21,906 nucleotides of DNA from Bacillota bacterium (GTDB lineage Bacteria > Bacillota > Negativicutes > Sporomusales > Sporomusaceae), in the NCBI GenBank assembly GCA_023388195.1, contig JAEWGR010000090.1, positions 1-21,906 of the forward strand, in the 5' to 3' direction. The notes beneath the pieces are model-generated. The model did no database searches. It was not told the origin of the DNA and saw only the letters and a list, made by a program, of their open reading frames with translations. Below, in pieces: positions 14,169-21,590 of the stretch. The translations under genes were made by a program, and so were the position numbers. Every line of letters begins with the position of its first letter. Position 1 is the first letter of the stretch.

Positions 14169-16667
14169 TTAAAGCTCGTTTTCCGAACGGGCAATTAGCT
14201 CGTCGTGGATGGTATCGGTCAAATCGGTCCAGTAAGCACTGTAGCCGGCAACCCGTACGATAAGATCCCTGTGTTTCTCGGGTTCCTTCTTCGCAGCAAG
14301 CATGTCCTCACGGCTGATGACATTGAACTGGATATGTTTGCCCTTGTAATCATTAAAATATGTCTTGATCATCGCCCCCAGGTTGGCGCGTTCCTTGACA
14401 GTCTTCAAGGCCGCCGGGGTAAACCGCATGTTGAACAAAACACCGTAGATTTCGGTCTGATCAATACGCCCTGCCGAGTTAATGCAGGCTGTCGGGCCCA
14501 TAGTGTCGGTTCCCTGCGTGGGGGACACGGCGCCATCAGCCATGGCAGTCCAAGCCATACGGCCACAGGGTAGTGCACCGGTCTTGGCACCGGTACCAGC
14601 GTGAAAGCCGATAGAGTGCGGGGCAACCTCATAATGAGCACCGTAGCAAGCAGGGATTTTATGCCAAATATCTATAAGGAAACGATAACCGAAGTCAACC
14701 AGCTCATCTACCTCTAGGATGTCATTGCCATACTTCGGCATAGCCAGCACTTTGGCACGCAGTTCTTCGTACCCTTCCCAGTTCGCAGACAAAGCTTTCC
14801 GCATTTCCTCTTGGCTGCAGAGCGGGTTGTCGACAAAGATGCCGTATTTAAGCACATACAGCGCGTTGCCCAAATCCTGAACACCTACTGGCAAGATATA
14901 CTGAGTACTATCCGCATGTTGTGCGCCGCCTAGGCTGGTGACCTTACCGCGCTTGATGCAGTCGTCGGTAAAGGCTGACATCATAATGTCAGGGAAAGAC
15001 TCTATATGCTGGATACGGCAGGCGCGGCCACTTCTGGCCCCAACGTTCGCCCAATATGTGCATTGCTCCTTATAGGCTTCGAGGAAATCATCGTAAGTTT
15101 TCATTTGGGTGAAGTCACCGGTCTGAGGACCCAGTTGTTCTTGCAAGCGCGTATCAAAGCCGTTGTTGATAGTCAGTTCGAAGAGCTTGCCGTAATTCAT
15201 AACCAACGGCCAGATCGGGCCATTTTTACCAGGCACCTGATGGAGTACGCAGCCACCGATGGCATAATTACGCGCTTCCTCCAGGGTATAGCCACGGTTG
15301 AGCAAATACTGGATACTGGAGTCGTCACCGAAAAACGCGGGAAAGCCCATGCCCAGTGCCACGACTTCGAGACAACGGTCCATGAATTTCGGATCAATGC
15401 GGCTATGCCAGCGCACAGAGATGGTCGGATGCGTAGTCTTTACACGAGCAGCCGCGTCAAGCCACAGGAAAGACAATTCGTTGGTAGCGTCTTTTCCGGT
15501 CTTGGGATCCACGCCGCCGATGACACAGTTGTGGAAGTGGGATTCGGCGCTCAAATTCGGCACCATAACCTCCGGCCAGAACTGACGCTTGCCCATGACC
15601 TTGATACGGAAGCACTCCAGCAGTTGGGTGACATACTCATTGTCGATGTAGCCAGACTCAATGTCTGCCTTATACTGCGGGTACATGATCTGGTCAACAC
15701 GACCATACCCCATGCCAAAGGTGCGGGTGTCAAAGAAAACCAGGAGGATACCGAAATAAAAAGACTGCAGCGCCTCCTGGAACGTTTGCGCCGGGTGTTC
15801 CGGAACACGGTCGCAAACACGAGCTATCTCTGCCAACTCAGCCTTTCGTTTCGGGTCTTTCTCAACAGCAGCTTTTTGGCGGGCGAGTTCGGCATAGCGA
15901 TGGGCGTAGTCGATTCCTGCCAGCAGCATGGTCTTGAGTCCGAGCAGGAATTCATGGGCACGATATTCATCATCGTCGAGAATCTGCAGGGCTTGCAGCT
16001 GGGCGTCGATATCAGCGACCAGGCCGCGGATACCCTTGGTTATGAGGCGGCTGATATCAGGCACGTTCCAAGCCTTCTCGGCAAACATCTCAGAAACAGT
16101 GTTTATAATCCAGGCTTTTGCCTCGCCGATTTTGTCCTCAAATTCAGCTTCTTCGGGACCCAGGTACTTGAGCCACATCTCCTTGCCGCCAATATTGCGC
16201 CAATAATGGGAAATGGCCTTACCCTGCTGTGCCTGCGCTTCGTCCGCAAAGGCGAAGAACTTGCCGTTGCCTTTATAACCGTACTTGTCAACGTATTCGC
16301 CCACCCATGCGCCGGCCAGATCGGGAAACCACTCGGGAGACATCGGTTTGGCGCCGAAGTCACCTACCAGCAGTTGATCGTCATCAATGTAAATCGGAAA
16401 CTCTTTAAGAATCTTGGCAATAGCCAGACCACGTTTGCGGTAAAGCGAATAACCTTCGAATTCCGTATAAGCATCGGTCAGCAGCTGAGCGCGCGCCATT
16501 GACATGGTCTGTGTATAGCGCAGGGGATTCAACCGCTCCCAGAGAACCTTCCCACGCGACGTGTCCGAATAGGTATTGTAATCTAATTTTGCTTTTTTCA
16601 CGTCCATATTCACCTCAGTTAAATTTGTTTTGATTAAAGCCACATTCAAGTGCCGTATATCCTTCAT
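14169..16667 (-). CDS. Glycyl radical enzyme of unassigned substrate
   Basis: 832 residues, a full-length PFL-like glycyl radical enzyme. The PFL domain runs from about residue 45 to 690, the glycine-radical domain from 700 to 832. The radical site is RVAGYSAYW (Gly808) and the thiyl site NYAIGGCVLHQVPGK (Cys473). In glycerol, diol, choline and hydroxyproline enzymes Cys is followed by Val-Glu; here it is Val-Leu-His. By eye against recalled clostridial glycerol dehydratase, the residues matching His164, Ser282, Tyr339 and Asp447 are Trp200, Gly318, Phe378 and Pro or Trp, so a dehydratase is unlikely and a more hydrophobic substrate is suggested (inference). Two in-frame ATGs each have good sites: GAGGGG at 16667 and TGAGGTGA at 16607 (812 residues). 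The activase lies upstream; no microcompartment or transporter genes accompany it. Confidence 0.93.
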   Translation of the reverse strand: MKDIRHLNVALIKTNLTEVNMDVKKAKLDYNTYSDTSRGKVLWERLNPLRYTQTMSMARAQLLTDAYTEFEGYSLYRKRGLAIAKILKEFPIYIDDDQLLVGDFGAKPMSPEWFPDLAGAWVGEYVDKYGYKGNGKFFAFADEAQAQQGKAISHYWRNIGGKEMWLKYLGPEEAEFEDKIGEAKAWIINTVSEMFAEKAWNVPDISRLITKGIRGLVADIDAQLQALQILDDDEYRAHEFLLGLKTMLLAGIDYAHRYAELARQKAAVEKDPKRKAELAEIARVCDRVPEHPAQTFQEALQSFYFGILLVFFDTRTFGMGYGRVDQIMYPQYKADIESGYIDNEYVTQLLECFRIKVMGKRQFWPEVMVPNLSAESHFHNCVIGGVDPKTGKDATNELSFLWLDAAARVKTTHPTISVRWHSRIDPKFMDRCLEVVALGMGFPAFFGDDSSIQYLLNRGYTLEEARNYAIGGCVLHQVPGKNGPIWPLVMNYGKLFELTINNGFDTRLQEQLGPQTGDFTQMKTYDDFLEAYKEQCTYWANVGARSGRACRIQHIESFPDIMMSAFTDDCIKRGKVTSLGGAQHADSTQYILPVGVQDLGNALYVLKYGIFVDNPLCSQEEMRKALSANWEGYEELRAKVLAMPKYGNDILEVDELVDFGYRFLIDIWHKIPACYGAHYEVAPHSIGFHAGTGAKTGALPCGRMAWTAMADGAVSPTQGTDTMGPTACINSAGRIDQTEIYGVLFNMRFTPAALKTVKERANLGAMIKTYFNDYKGKHIQFNVISREDMLAAKKEPEKHRDLIVRVAGYSAYWTDLTDTIHDELIARSENEL

Positions 16668-16767
16668 TTTGTTTCCCCTCGTGTTTTTGCATATCCTCAA
16701 CCGGCGCTGCGTGTGCGCCCGATCAGCCTTTCGGGATACCGTGCCCAGCCCGCCTCCTGGCAACTAT

Positions 16768-17673
16768 TCAGATTGATGCGCAAAGCGCGTTAAGTTCCTC
16801 AATATATTCTTCCGATTGGCGCCGATATTGGGGATGCACCCCCGCGTAATCAATACACGTATATTTGTTTTCACCTAGGTTATTATAGGCCAGCAGTTCC
16901 AGATAGTCGGCCGGACTCAACCCCAAGTCATCCCGCACGAACCGCGCAACAGCCTTAACAGCCTCCCGGCTATCATTGAAACCCGGGATAAGCGGCATCC
17001 GGAAATAAATTTCTTTCTTTTCCCTGACCAGCTTCTTTGCATTTTCCAGGATGCGCGTATTAGATATCCCGGTACCCTCTTGATGCCGGGTTTCGTCCAT
17101 ACACTTGAGGTCGTAAAGAACGACATCGGCGTAATTGACAACTTGCTTGACGGTTTCCCAGGGGAACGCCCCTGTAATCTCCACGGCGGTATGGATGCCC
17201 TGCTTCTGAGCGGTTGCCAGCAGCGCAGCGGCAAACTCCGGCTGCATTTCACAGTCACCGCCCGACAAGGTCATGCCACCACCCGAATTCAGATAGATAA
17301 GGAAGTCTTTCTTGACCTCGGTCATTACCTGGCTAACGGTCATAGTCTTGCCTTCGATGCTTCGCGCCTGCGCCAAACAGGCAGATATGCAAGTGCCGCA
17401 GGCCGTGCAGCGTGCGCGGTCGTTGATCAGCTCATCATCAACGCTACGGATAACCCCATGTGAACACGCCTTGATGCACCGGCCGCACAATGTACAGCTA
17501 TGCTTTTTGTACATAAGCACCGGCTGTTTGCTCTGGGATTCGGGATTCTGACACCAAAAGCAGCGCAAGGGGCAGCCCTTCAAAAACACCGTGGTGCGTA
17601 TGCCAGGCCCATCATGGGTAGAATAGCGCTGAATATTAAAAACCTGCCCAACCAGGTCACCCATCTCTTCCAA
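16768..17673 (-). CDS. Glycyl radical enzyme activase (radical SAM)
   Basis: 301 residues from a TTG start. FNIQRYSTHDGPGIRTTVFL (12-31) and CPLRCFWC (Cys34, 38, 41) form the radical SAM [4Fe-4S] site. A ferredoxin insert with two further clusters follows: Cys60, 63, 66, 70 and Cys89, 92, 95, 99, the form found with dehydratase- and decarboxylase-type glycyl radical enzymes but not with PFL itself. SGGGMTLSGGDCEMQ has GGD where GGE is usual. It generates the Gly808 radical on the enzyme encoded about 100 bases downstream. The start is uncertain: AGGAGG lies 14 bases before the TTG, 8 bases before an in-frame ATA (17679) and 23 bases before the first ATG (17664). The operon is activase then enzyme. 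Confidence 0.92.
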   Translation of the reverse strand: MEEMGDLVGQVFNIQRYSTHDGPGIRTTVFLKGCPLRCFWCQNPESQSKQPVLMYKKHSCTLCGRCIKACSHGVIRSVDDELINDRARCTACGTCISACLAQARSIEGKTMTVSQVMTEVKKDFLIYLNSGGGMTLSGGDCEMQPEFAAALLATAQKQGIHTAVEITGAFPWETVKQVVNYADVVLYDLKCMDETRHQEGTGISNTRILENAKKLVREKKEIYFRMPLIPGFNDSREAVKAVARFVRDDLGLSPADYLELLAYNNLGENKYTCIDYAGVHPQYRRQSEEYIEELNALCASI

Positions 17674-17755
17674 GTGTATTACACTCACCTCCTGTTGCAA
17701 AAAAAATTAAAATCCGGCTTGTACGGTTATCGTAAAGGCCAGGGAAGCATGCATG

Positions 17756-17783
17756 AATATATAGGTTTTATTCATATTGTAAA
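17756..17783 (-). promoter_or_regulatory. Promoter of the activase-glycyl radical enzyme operon
   Basis: On the minus strand TTTACA (complement of 17778-17783) and TATATT (17756-17761) are 16 bases apart. The expected start is near 17748, about 75 bases before the activase start. Confidence 0.45.
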
Positions 17784-17804
17784 GAAAACGCGCCTTACCT
17801 GTTA

Positions 17805-17817
17805 CTGCAAATTGCAG
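17805..17817. promoter_or_regulatory. 13-bp palindrome, candidate Crp/Fnr-family site
   Basis: CTGCAAATTGCAG is a perfect palindrome around a single central base. Its centre is about 60-65 bases upstream of the predicted operon start, where Crp/Fnr proteins activate from. A Crp/Fnr gene is the next gene upstream. The sequence does not match the E. coli CRP or FNR consensus, so the link is inference. Apart from this and the terminator at 17916 the 17701-18004 gap is empty. Confidence 0.4.
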
Positions 17818-17915
17818 GCATACAGTATCTCTTGATGGACGATAAAGCTACCAGCCGGCCTCGCATCAGGGAATTACGCGCTTTATTGCTGGCGGCGGCA
17901 TAGTGACGTAAAAAA

Positions 17916-17937
17916 CTGGACGCTTGTGTGCATCCAG
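17916..17937 (-). terminator. Terminator of the Crp/Fnr gene
   Basis: CTGGACGC (17916-17923) pairs with GCATCCAG (17930-17937), one G-T, loop of 6. The minus strand continues with six T. It lies 68 bases after the stop codon at 18005. Confidence 0.65.
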
Positions 17938-18004
17938 CTCATTACGATTTTTTTGTTCCTGTCAGCATAAATTGCTCACCCAAATGCATTCATAGCTAAG
18001 TGCC

Positions 18005-18721
18005 CTAAATATTATTCATCATAAATTCTATGACGTTAGTTGCGATAGCCTTTAAGTTAGCTATATCAAGGATGTATATACCTTTTTTGTCATTACAAAT
18101 GATACGCTCATTTCTAAACTTTTTCATAATATAATAGTACTGTCGCTCGCTGATGTTGGTCTTTAAACAAATTCTTATGTCCTTATCACTAACTAATCCG
18201 TCTTCATTCATTCTTTCCAACAGATGGTAGGCTAGCAGCTCTTCATAAGTAAAAAGCGTTCGTGCCATTGATAATTTATACATTTCATAAATTCGATTCG
18301 TCGTCTTAATATAAAAAAACAGGAGAAATCGCTCATCATTGAAAAGTTCATTTTTTATCTCAGTAAGTTTTAGCATTGTACAGGGAGTGTAGGTTTTAAT
18401 TTCACAGTAAAAATTTTGTTTGTTCATTTGCGAAAATTTACCTATAAAATCATTAGCTCCCAGTGTATCAATAAGAAAACGACGGCCATGATAAGACTGT
18501 GAAAAGACCTCTGCTGTCCCTTCTAAAATATAGTACAAGTCAGTGTTTTCTTGAGTTATTGCAGGAATCAAAACAATATTATCGGTACTATTTATCACAG
18601 GTATTCTGCTGATCTGTTCAGGCGATAAGAAATCATAAATATTCTTTCCGATAATATCAGCTACCATGTTATTATCACACATTATTTGCTGGTTACCAGC
18701 AGAGGTCTGTTTGGTGACCAT
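18005..18721 (-). CDS. Crp/Fnr-family transcriptional regulator
   Basis: 238 residues. Residues about 25-145 form the cNMP-binding-like beta-roll (LYYILEGTAEVFSQSY, FLIDTLGANDFIGKFS). The canonical FGE ... RSA phosphate pocket is replaced by FIGKFS, so cAMP binding is unlikely. A long dimer helix (145-170) leads to a winged helix with the recognition region TNISERQYYYIMKKFRNERI (about 190-209) and a final wing YILDIANL. There is no N-terminal four-cysteine FNR cluster. It may sense a metabolite linked to the glycyl radical operon immediately downstream, but a terminator separates them. GGGGGAC precedes the ATG. A leader ORF and stem-loop lie in its 5' region. Confidence 0.88.
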   Translation of the reverse strand: MVTKQTSAGNQQIMCDNNMVADIIGKNIYDFLSPEQISRIPVINSTDNIVLIPAITQENTDLYYILEGTAEVFSQSYHGRRFLIDTLGANDFIGKFSQMNKQNFYCEIKTYTPCTMLKLTEIKNELFNDERFLLFFYIKTTNRIYEMYKLSMARTLFTYEELLAYHLLERMNEDGLVSDKDIRICLKTNISERQYYYIMKKFRNERIICNDKKGIYILDIANLKAIATNVIEFMMNNI

Positions 18722-18778
18722 ATTATGTCCCCCATAAAATATTTGACACTCACTTAAGAACCCATTCTGTATTATGAC

Positions 18779-18817
18779 TAGAGCCTTAGCTACATTATTG
18801 ATATAGCTAAGGCTCTA
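18779..18817 (-). promoter_or_regulatory. Stem-loop in the leader of the Crp/Fnr gene
   Basis: A perfect 14-bp stem (18779-18792 with 18804-18817), loop of 11, with no T-run. It covers the 3' half of a leader ORF and lies 58 bases before the Crp/Fnr start, so translation of the leader would open it. Confidence 0.45.
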
Positions 18818-18831
18818 ATTCGGCAACTCAC
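18790..18831 (-). other. Possible 13-residue leader peptide upstream of the Crp/Fnr gene
   Basis: AAAGGAG (complement of 18838-18844) lies six bases before GTG at 18831, which opens 13 codons, MSCRIRALAISIM, ending in TAG at 18790-18792 inside the left arm of the stem-loop. Three of the 13 residues are isoleucine, but no amino acid dominates as in a classic attenuator. Confidence 0.35.
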
Positions 18832-18853
18832 TTATTTCTCCTTTAATTTGCTG

Positions 18854-18882
18854 CCTTTATGAACATGCACCATAAGTGTCAA
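18854..18882 (-). promoter_or_regulatory. Predicted promoter of the Crp/Fnr transcript
   Basis: On the minus strand TTGACA (complement of 18877-18882, perfect -35) is followed after 17 bases by TAAAGG (18854-18859, weak -10). The start would fall just ahead of the leader ribosome binding site at 18844. Confidence 0.4.
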
Positions 18883-18910
18883 CAACAGGTACCTACTTGC
18901 ATTTTTGTTG

Positions 18911-19642
18911 TTAGTCCTGATTGGAATGATTTTGGTGGATATTTCTTGGTTTTCCCCATGGGCAAGCTTTTATGCAAACTCCGCAGATACGATCGTGCCG
19001 CCCTTGCTTTTGCGCAACACCTTCTAAGCGACTAATACATTTCCCCAAATCAACGGCTTCTTCGCAGGAATTCGGATGGTCCTCCCACGATATCCCGTGT
19101 ATAGCTTTTGCTGGACAAGCGTCCCTGCATTTCGTGCAATTGCCACAGCGATTAGCAAGAGGCTGGTCTGCAATGAGCGGTGCATTAGTCAGCAGGCAAG
19201 CGATGCGAATACGAGGCCCAAATTGGGGAGTAACCAAAAGCAGGCTCTTGCCTTGCCATCCTAGTCCTGCGGCTTTGGCGACAGCCTTTGTAGATATATG
19301 CCCCATCCACTTTTCTTTATCCACAGTTTGTGAGGCGGGAATCGCAAGGACCTTATAACCCATTTTTATAAACTTACTCTGTATAAGTAAGTTTATATGA
19401 TCGAGTAACTGGTTAACGGCAACATATTGATGGGCATAAAGAAGAGTTGGCTCATCTTGAATATGCTCAAAAATTTCTGACGACATTTGAATGCCAATAA
19501 CAACAGCCCGTGTAAAAGGATTAAGCAAATTTTCTGGGATAGTGTCTATTCCCTTTACTCGCTCTAAGTCGGCAATACCAACCAGATCTGCACCTAATTG
19601 CACAGCATAGTCTTTTATATCTTTAGTAAGAGCCGGTTCCAT
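18911..19642 (-). CDS. QueG-like double [4Fe-4S] ferredoxin-type protein
   Basis: 243 residues from the ATG that lies seven bases after AAAGGGGG; an upstream in-frame extension lacks a better site. The N-terminal half has the epoxyqueuosine-reductase-like fold, with AGLGWQGKSLL at about 144 matching the conserved QueG segment. The C-terminal half has two clusters: CGNCTKCRDACPAKAI, then a Cys in DLGKCISRL, and ICGVCIKACPWGK. The HEAT-repeat domain of QueG is absent and the protein is shorter than QueG (about 310-380), so it belongs to a related, uncharacterised reductase or electron-transfer group. It overlaps the end of the DinB-like gene by 20 bases, so the two are co-translated and probably act together. 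Confidence 0.83.
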   Translation of the reverse strand: MEPALTKDIKDYAVQLGADLVGIADLERVKGIDTIPENLLNPFTRAVVIGIQMSSEIFEHIQDEPTLLYAHQYVAVNQLLDHINLLIQSKFIKMGYKVLAIPASQTVDKEKWMGHISTKAVAKAAGLGWQGKSLLLVTPQFGPRIRIACLLTNAPLIADQPLANRCGNCTKCRDACPAKAIHGISWEDHPNSCEEAVDLGKCISRLEGVAQKQGRHDRICGVCIKACPWGKPRNIHQNHSNQD

Positions 19643-20330
19643 CACAACGCCCCCTTTGGCACTTCTTTTTAAGACGAGTTGACTCATTAATATGTACCTT
19701 TTGATGACGAGTTAATGGCATTAATAAAATTCCGGCAACATTTTTTCTGCCCCAAAAATCAACTAACCAACGTGCCCCATCAACAGGCAAAACACCCCTT
19801 TCATCTAAAACACGTTGCAACCTGGCAGGTTCAATTTTTCTTTTCAAATCCGCAGGCTGCAAACTCTGGATAATTTCACGACTTTTTCTACCCACAGCTA
19901 TTCTATATTTACGTAATTCTTGCCTATTGATTCTTACACTTAAGGCAAGGATTTCTTCGTCCGTCATAGAGTTGCCAGTATCACATACTTTTGCATTCAT
20001 TCTCTCCAGCCACTGCTCTCTATTGATAACCTGGTTTTCATCAGCCACCAATATATTCATTGTTATATCCTCTATTCTTGTTATATGCCACAAACTCCAC
20101 GCAATAGTTTCGTCTTTTCCCGTAGGCATAGTGCAAAATGCCGTTTCATCAAGATCTTTCCATAACTCATCCTCAAAAGTTACAGCCTTTATTTGTGACA
20201 TTTCGGACAAGTGAACCATTGCATGTTGATCTAAGCACAATTTAATAGCTTCATCAAAATGATCTGGTTCTGACAGCATACTTCTTAATAGCTTTTGTTG
20301 CGAGTCCCATAAGTATTTTTGATCATCCAT
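19623..20330 (-). CDS. DinB-superfamily protein
   Basis: 235 residues. DinB/YfiT-type four-helix bundle with three spaced histidine sites: DQHAMVH (His36 or His40) in the first helix, TIAWSLWHITRIEDIT (His82) in the second, and MPLTRHQKVHINES (His209, His213) in the last. These are the usual metal ligands. The superfamily includes bacillithiol- and mycothiol-dependent transferases and many proteins of unknown role. The last residues (KKKCQRGRCDGTGSY) are basic and are encoded in the overlap with the QueG-like gene. GGGAG lies nine bases before the ATG. The pair forms a two-gene operon. Confidence 0.82.
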   Translation of the reverse strand: MDDQKYLWDSQQKLLRSMLSEPDHFDEAIKLCLDQHAMVHLSEMSQIKAVTFEDELWKDLDETAFCTMPTGKDETIAWSLWHITRIEDITMNILVADENQVINREQWLERMNAKVCDTGNSMTDEEILALSVRINRQELRKYRIAVGRKSREIIQSLQPADLKRKIEPARLQRVLDERGVLPVDGARWLVDFWGRKNVAGILLMPLTRHQKVHINESTRLKKKCQRGRCDGTGSY

Positions 20331-20503
20331 TTCATTCTTCTCCCTTTATTACTGCTGCTTGTCACAGGAAATATTTTCTTTTCCGTTATTTATTGCCTTA
20401 TTTGAACACGCTTGTGGTGACAAAGATGTCCCCTGCGTGTGGTACAATAGAGTTTAGCAAAACTTATCCTGAAGTATGAATTTAATAAAGGCGGTGTCCT
20501 TGG

Positions 20504-21055
20504 ATGAGAATGGAAACAGAAAGATTAGTTATAAGAAATTTTAAAGAAACTGATGCAGCGGGATTATGGGATTATCTCTCTCACCCACGTGTAAATTGCT
20601 TTCTTAATGAAAAGCTCAATACATTCGAAGATGCCATTGCCGATGTTAAGAAAAGAAGTAAAGATGAATCACAGTTCGCCGTCTGTTTAAAGGAAACTGA
20701 TACAGTGATTGGCAATTTATTCACAGTTAAAGATGAACCTGATACTTATAGCGTTGGTTGGCAATTTAACGAAAAATACGAAGGAAAAGGATATGCCAGC
20801 GAAGCTGCGCGAGCGTTTCTGGATTTTCTGTTTAATGATAAAAATGCCAGACGGATATATGCTTACGTGGAAGATTATAATGTTCGTTCACAAAAGCTCT
20901 GCGAACGTCTCGGCATGCGTAAAGAAGCCTTCTTTATAGAGTTTATATCCTTCATTCAAAACCCGGATGGGACACCCAAGTACGAAAATACGTTTGAATA
21001 TGCGATTTTGAAAAGGGAATGGGGAAACAGGAATAGCAGTCAGCAAAGTATTTAA
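20504..21055 (+). CDS. GNAT acetyltransferase, RimJ/RimL type
   Basis: 183 residues. It opens with the RimJ/RimL pattern METERLVIRNFKETDAAGLW, followed by SHPRVNCFL and the acetyl-CoA-binding segment NEKYEGKGYASEAARAFLDF (about 89-108; the Q/R-x-x-G-x-G/A loop is here KYEGKGYA). The ending NVRSQKLCERLGMRKEA is the usual C-terminal motif. These enzymes acetylate protein N-termini, amino acids or antibiotics; the substrate cannot be told. AAAGG-CGGTG lies about 9-12 bases upstream, and a second ATG two codons later is possible. The two neighbouring genes are on the opposite strand. Confidence 0.9.
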   Translation: MRMETERLVIRNFKETDAAGLWDYLSHPRVNCFLNEKLNTFEDAIADVKKRSKDESQFAVCLKETDTVIGNLFTVKDEPDTYSVGWQFNEKYEGKGYASEAARAFLDFLFNDKNARRIYAYVEDYNVRSQKLCERLGMRKEAFFIEFISFIQNPDGTPKYENTFEYAILKREWGNRNSSQQSI

Positions 21056-21104
21056 AGCAGGCCTTCCGCGGGGAGCGGGTCTGGGTATAGATCTGCAAAT
21101 ATAA

Positions 21105-21533
21105 TTATTTATTCCAGAACATTATATATTCTCTAAATCCTGAATCCTCATTAGCTTGCTCCATTTGTATTTTAAAACTACACCGTTTATAAAAGTTGAC
21201 TGCACCTATATTGTCAACATAAACAGCTAATGCTAATTTCGGATATAACGTTTGGCAATGATTGATTAGTTTTGAGCCAATCCCTTGTCCCTGATATTCT
21301 TTCGCAACAAATAATGCGCCAATAAAAGCGCCTTCAATGATACTAATAAATCCTTTAACAATACCATCTTCTTTATCAACAAATGTTTTCGCCACAGGCA
21401 GGTATTGTTCTTTTACCACATTATAATTATCAACCCAATACTTTTCAGGGATAAAAGGATGAGCAGTAATATTAGTATCTAACCATATTTTCATAACTGC
21501 ATCTATGTCAGTTTTCTCAAATTCTTTAAGCAT
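21105..21533 (-). CDS. GNAT acetyltransferase, YjaB-like
   Basis: 142 residues from the ATG that lies five bases after AAAGGAG; a 12-codon in-frame extension has no site. A short one-domain GNAT enzyme: DIDAVMKIWLDTNITAHPFI at the N-terminus, GFISIIEGAFIGALFVAKEY, then the acetyl-CoA loop YQGQGIGSKLINHC and NIGAVNFYKRCSFK. The AHPFI/ALFV pattern resembles E. coli YjaB and related small acetyltransferases of unknown substrate. It follows the TfoX-C gene on the same strand after 57 bases and may be co-transcribed with it. Confidence 0.88.
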   Translation of the reverse strand: MLKEFEKTDIDAVMKIWLDTNITAHPFIPEKYWVDNYNVVKEQYLPVAKTFVDKEDGIVKGFISIIEGAFIGALFVAKEYQGQGIGSKLINHCQTLYPKLALAVYVDNIGAVNFYKRCSFKIQMEQANEDSGFREYIMFWNK

Positions 21534-21590
21534 ACGTTCTCCTTTACAAAAAGTATGGGGCCTTCTCATTGGTCAGGTGCTTAATGTGCG

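Noticed and set aside
15006..16502. 498-codon plus-strand open frame
   Set aside because: It lies entirely antisense to the glycyl radical enzyme, whose motifs are unmistakable. The frame shows no recognisable domain and has no ribosome binding site.
17080..17463. 127-codon plus-strand open frame
   Set aside because: Antisense to the activase, which has all its cysteine motifs. Treated as a shadow.
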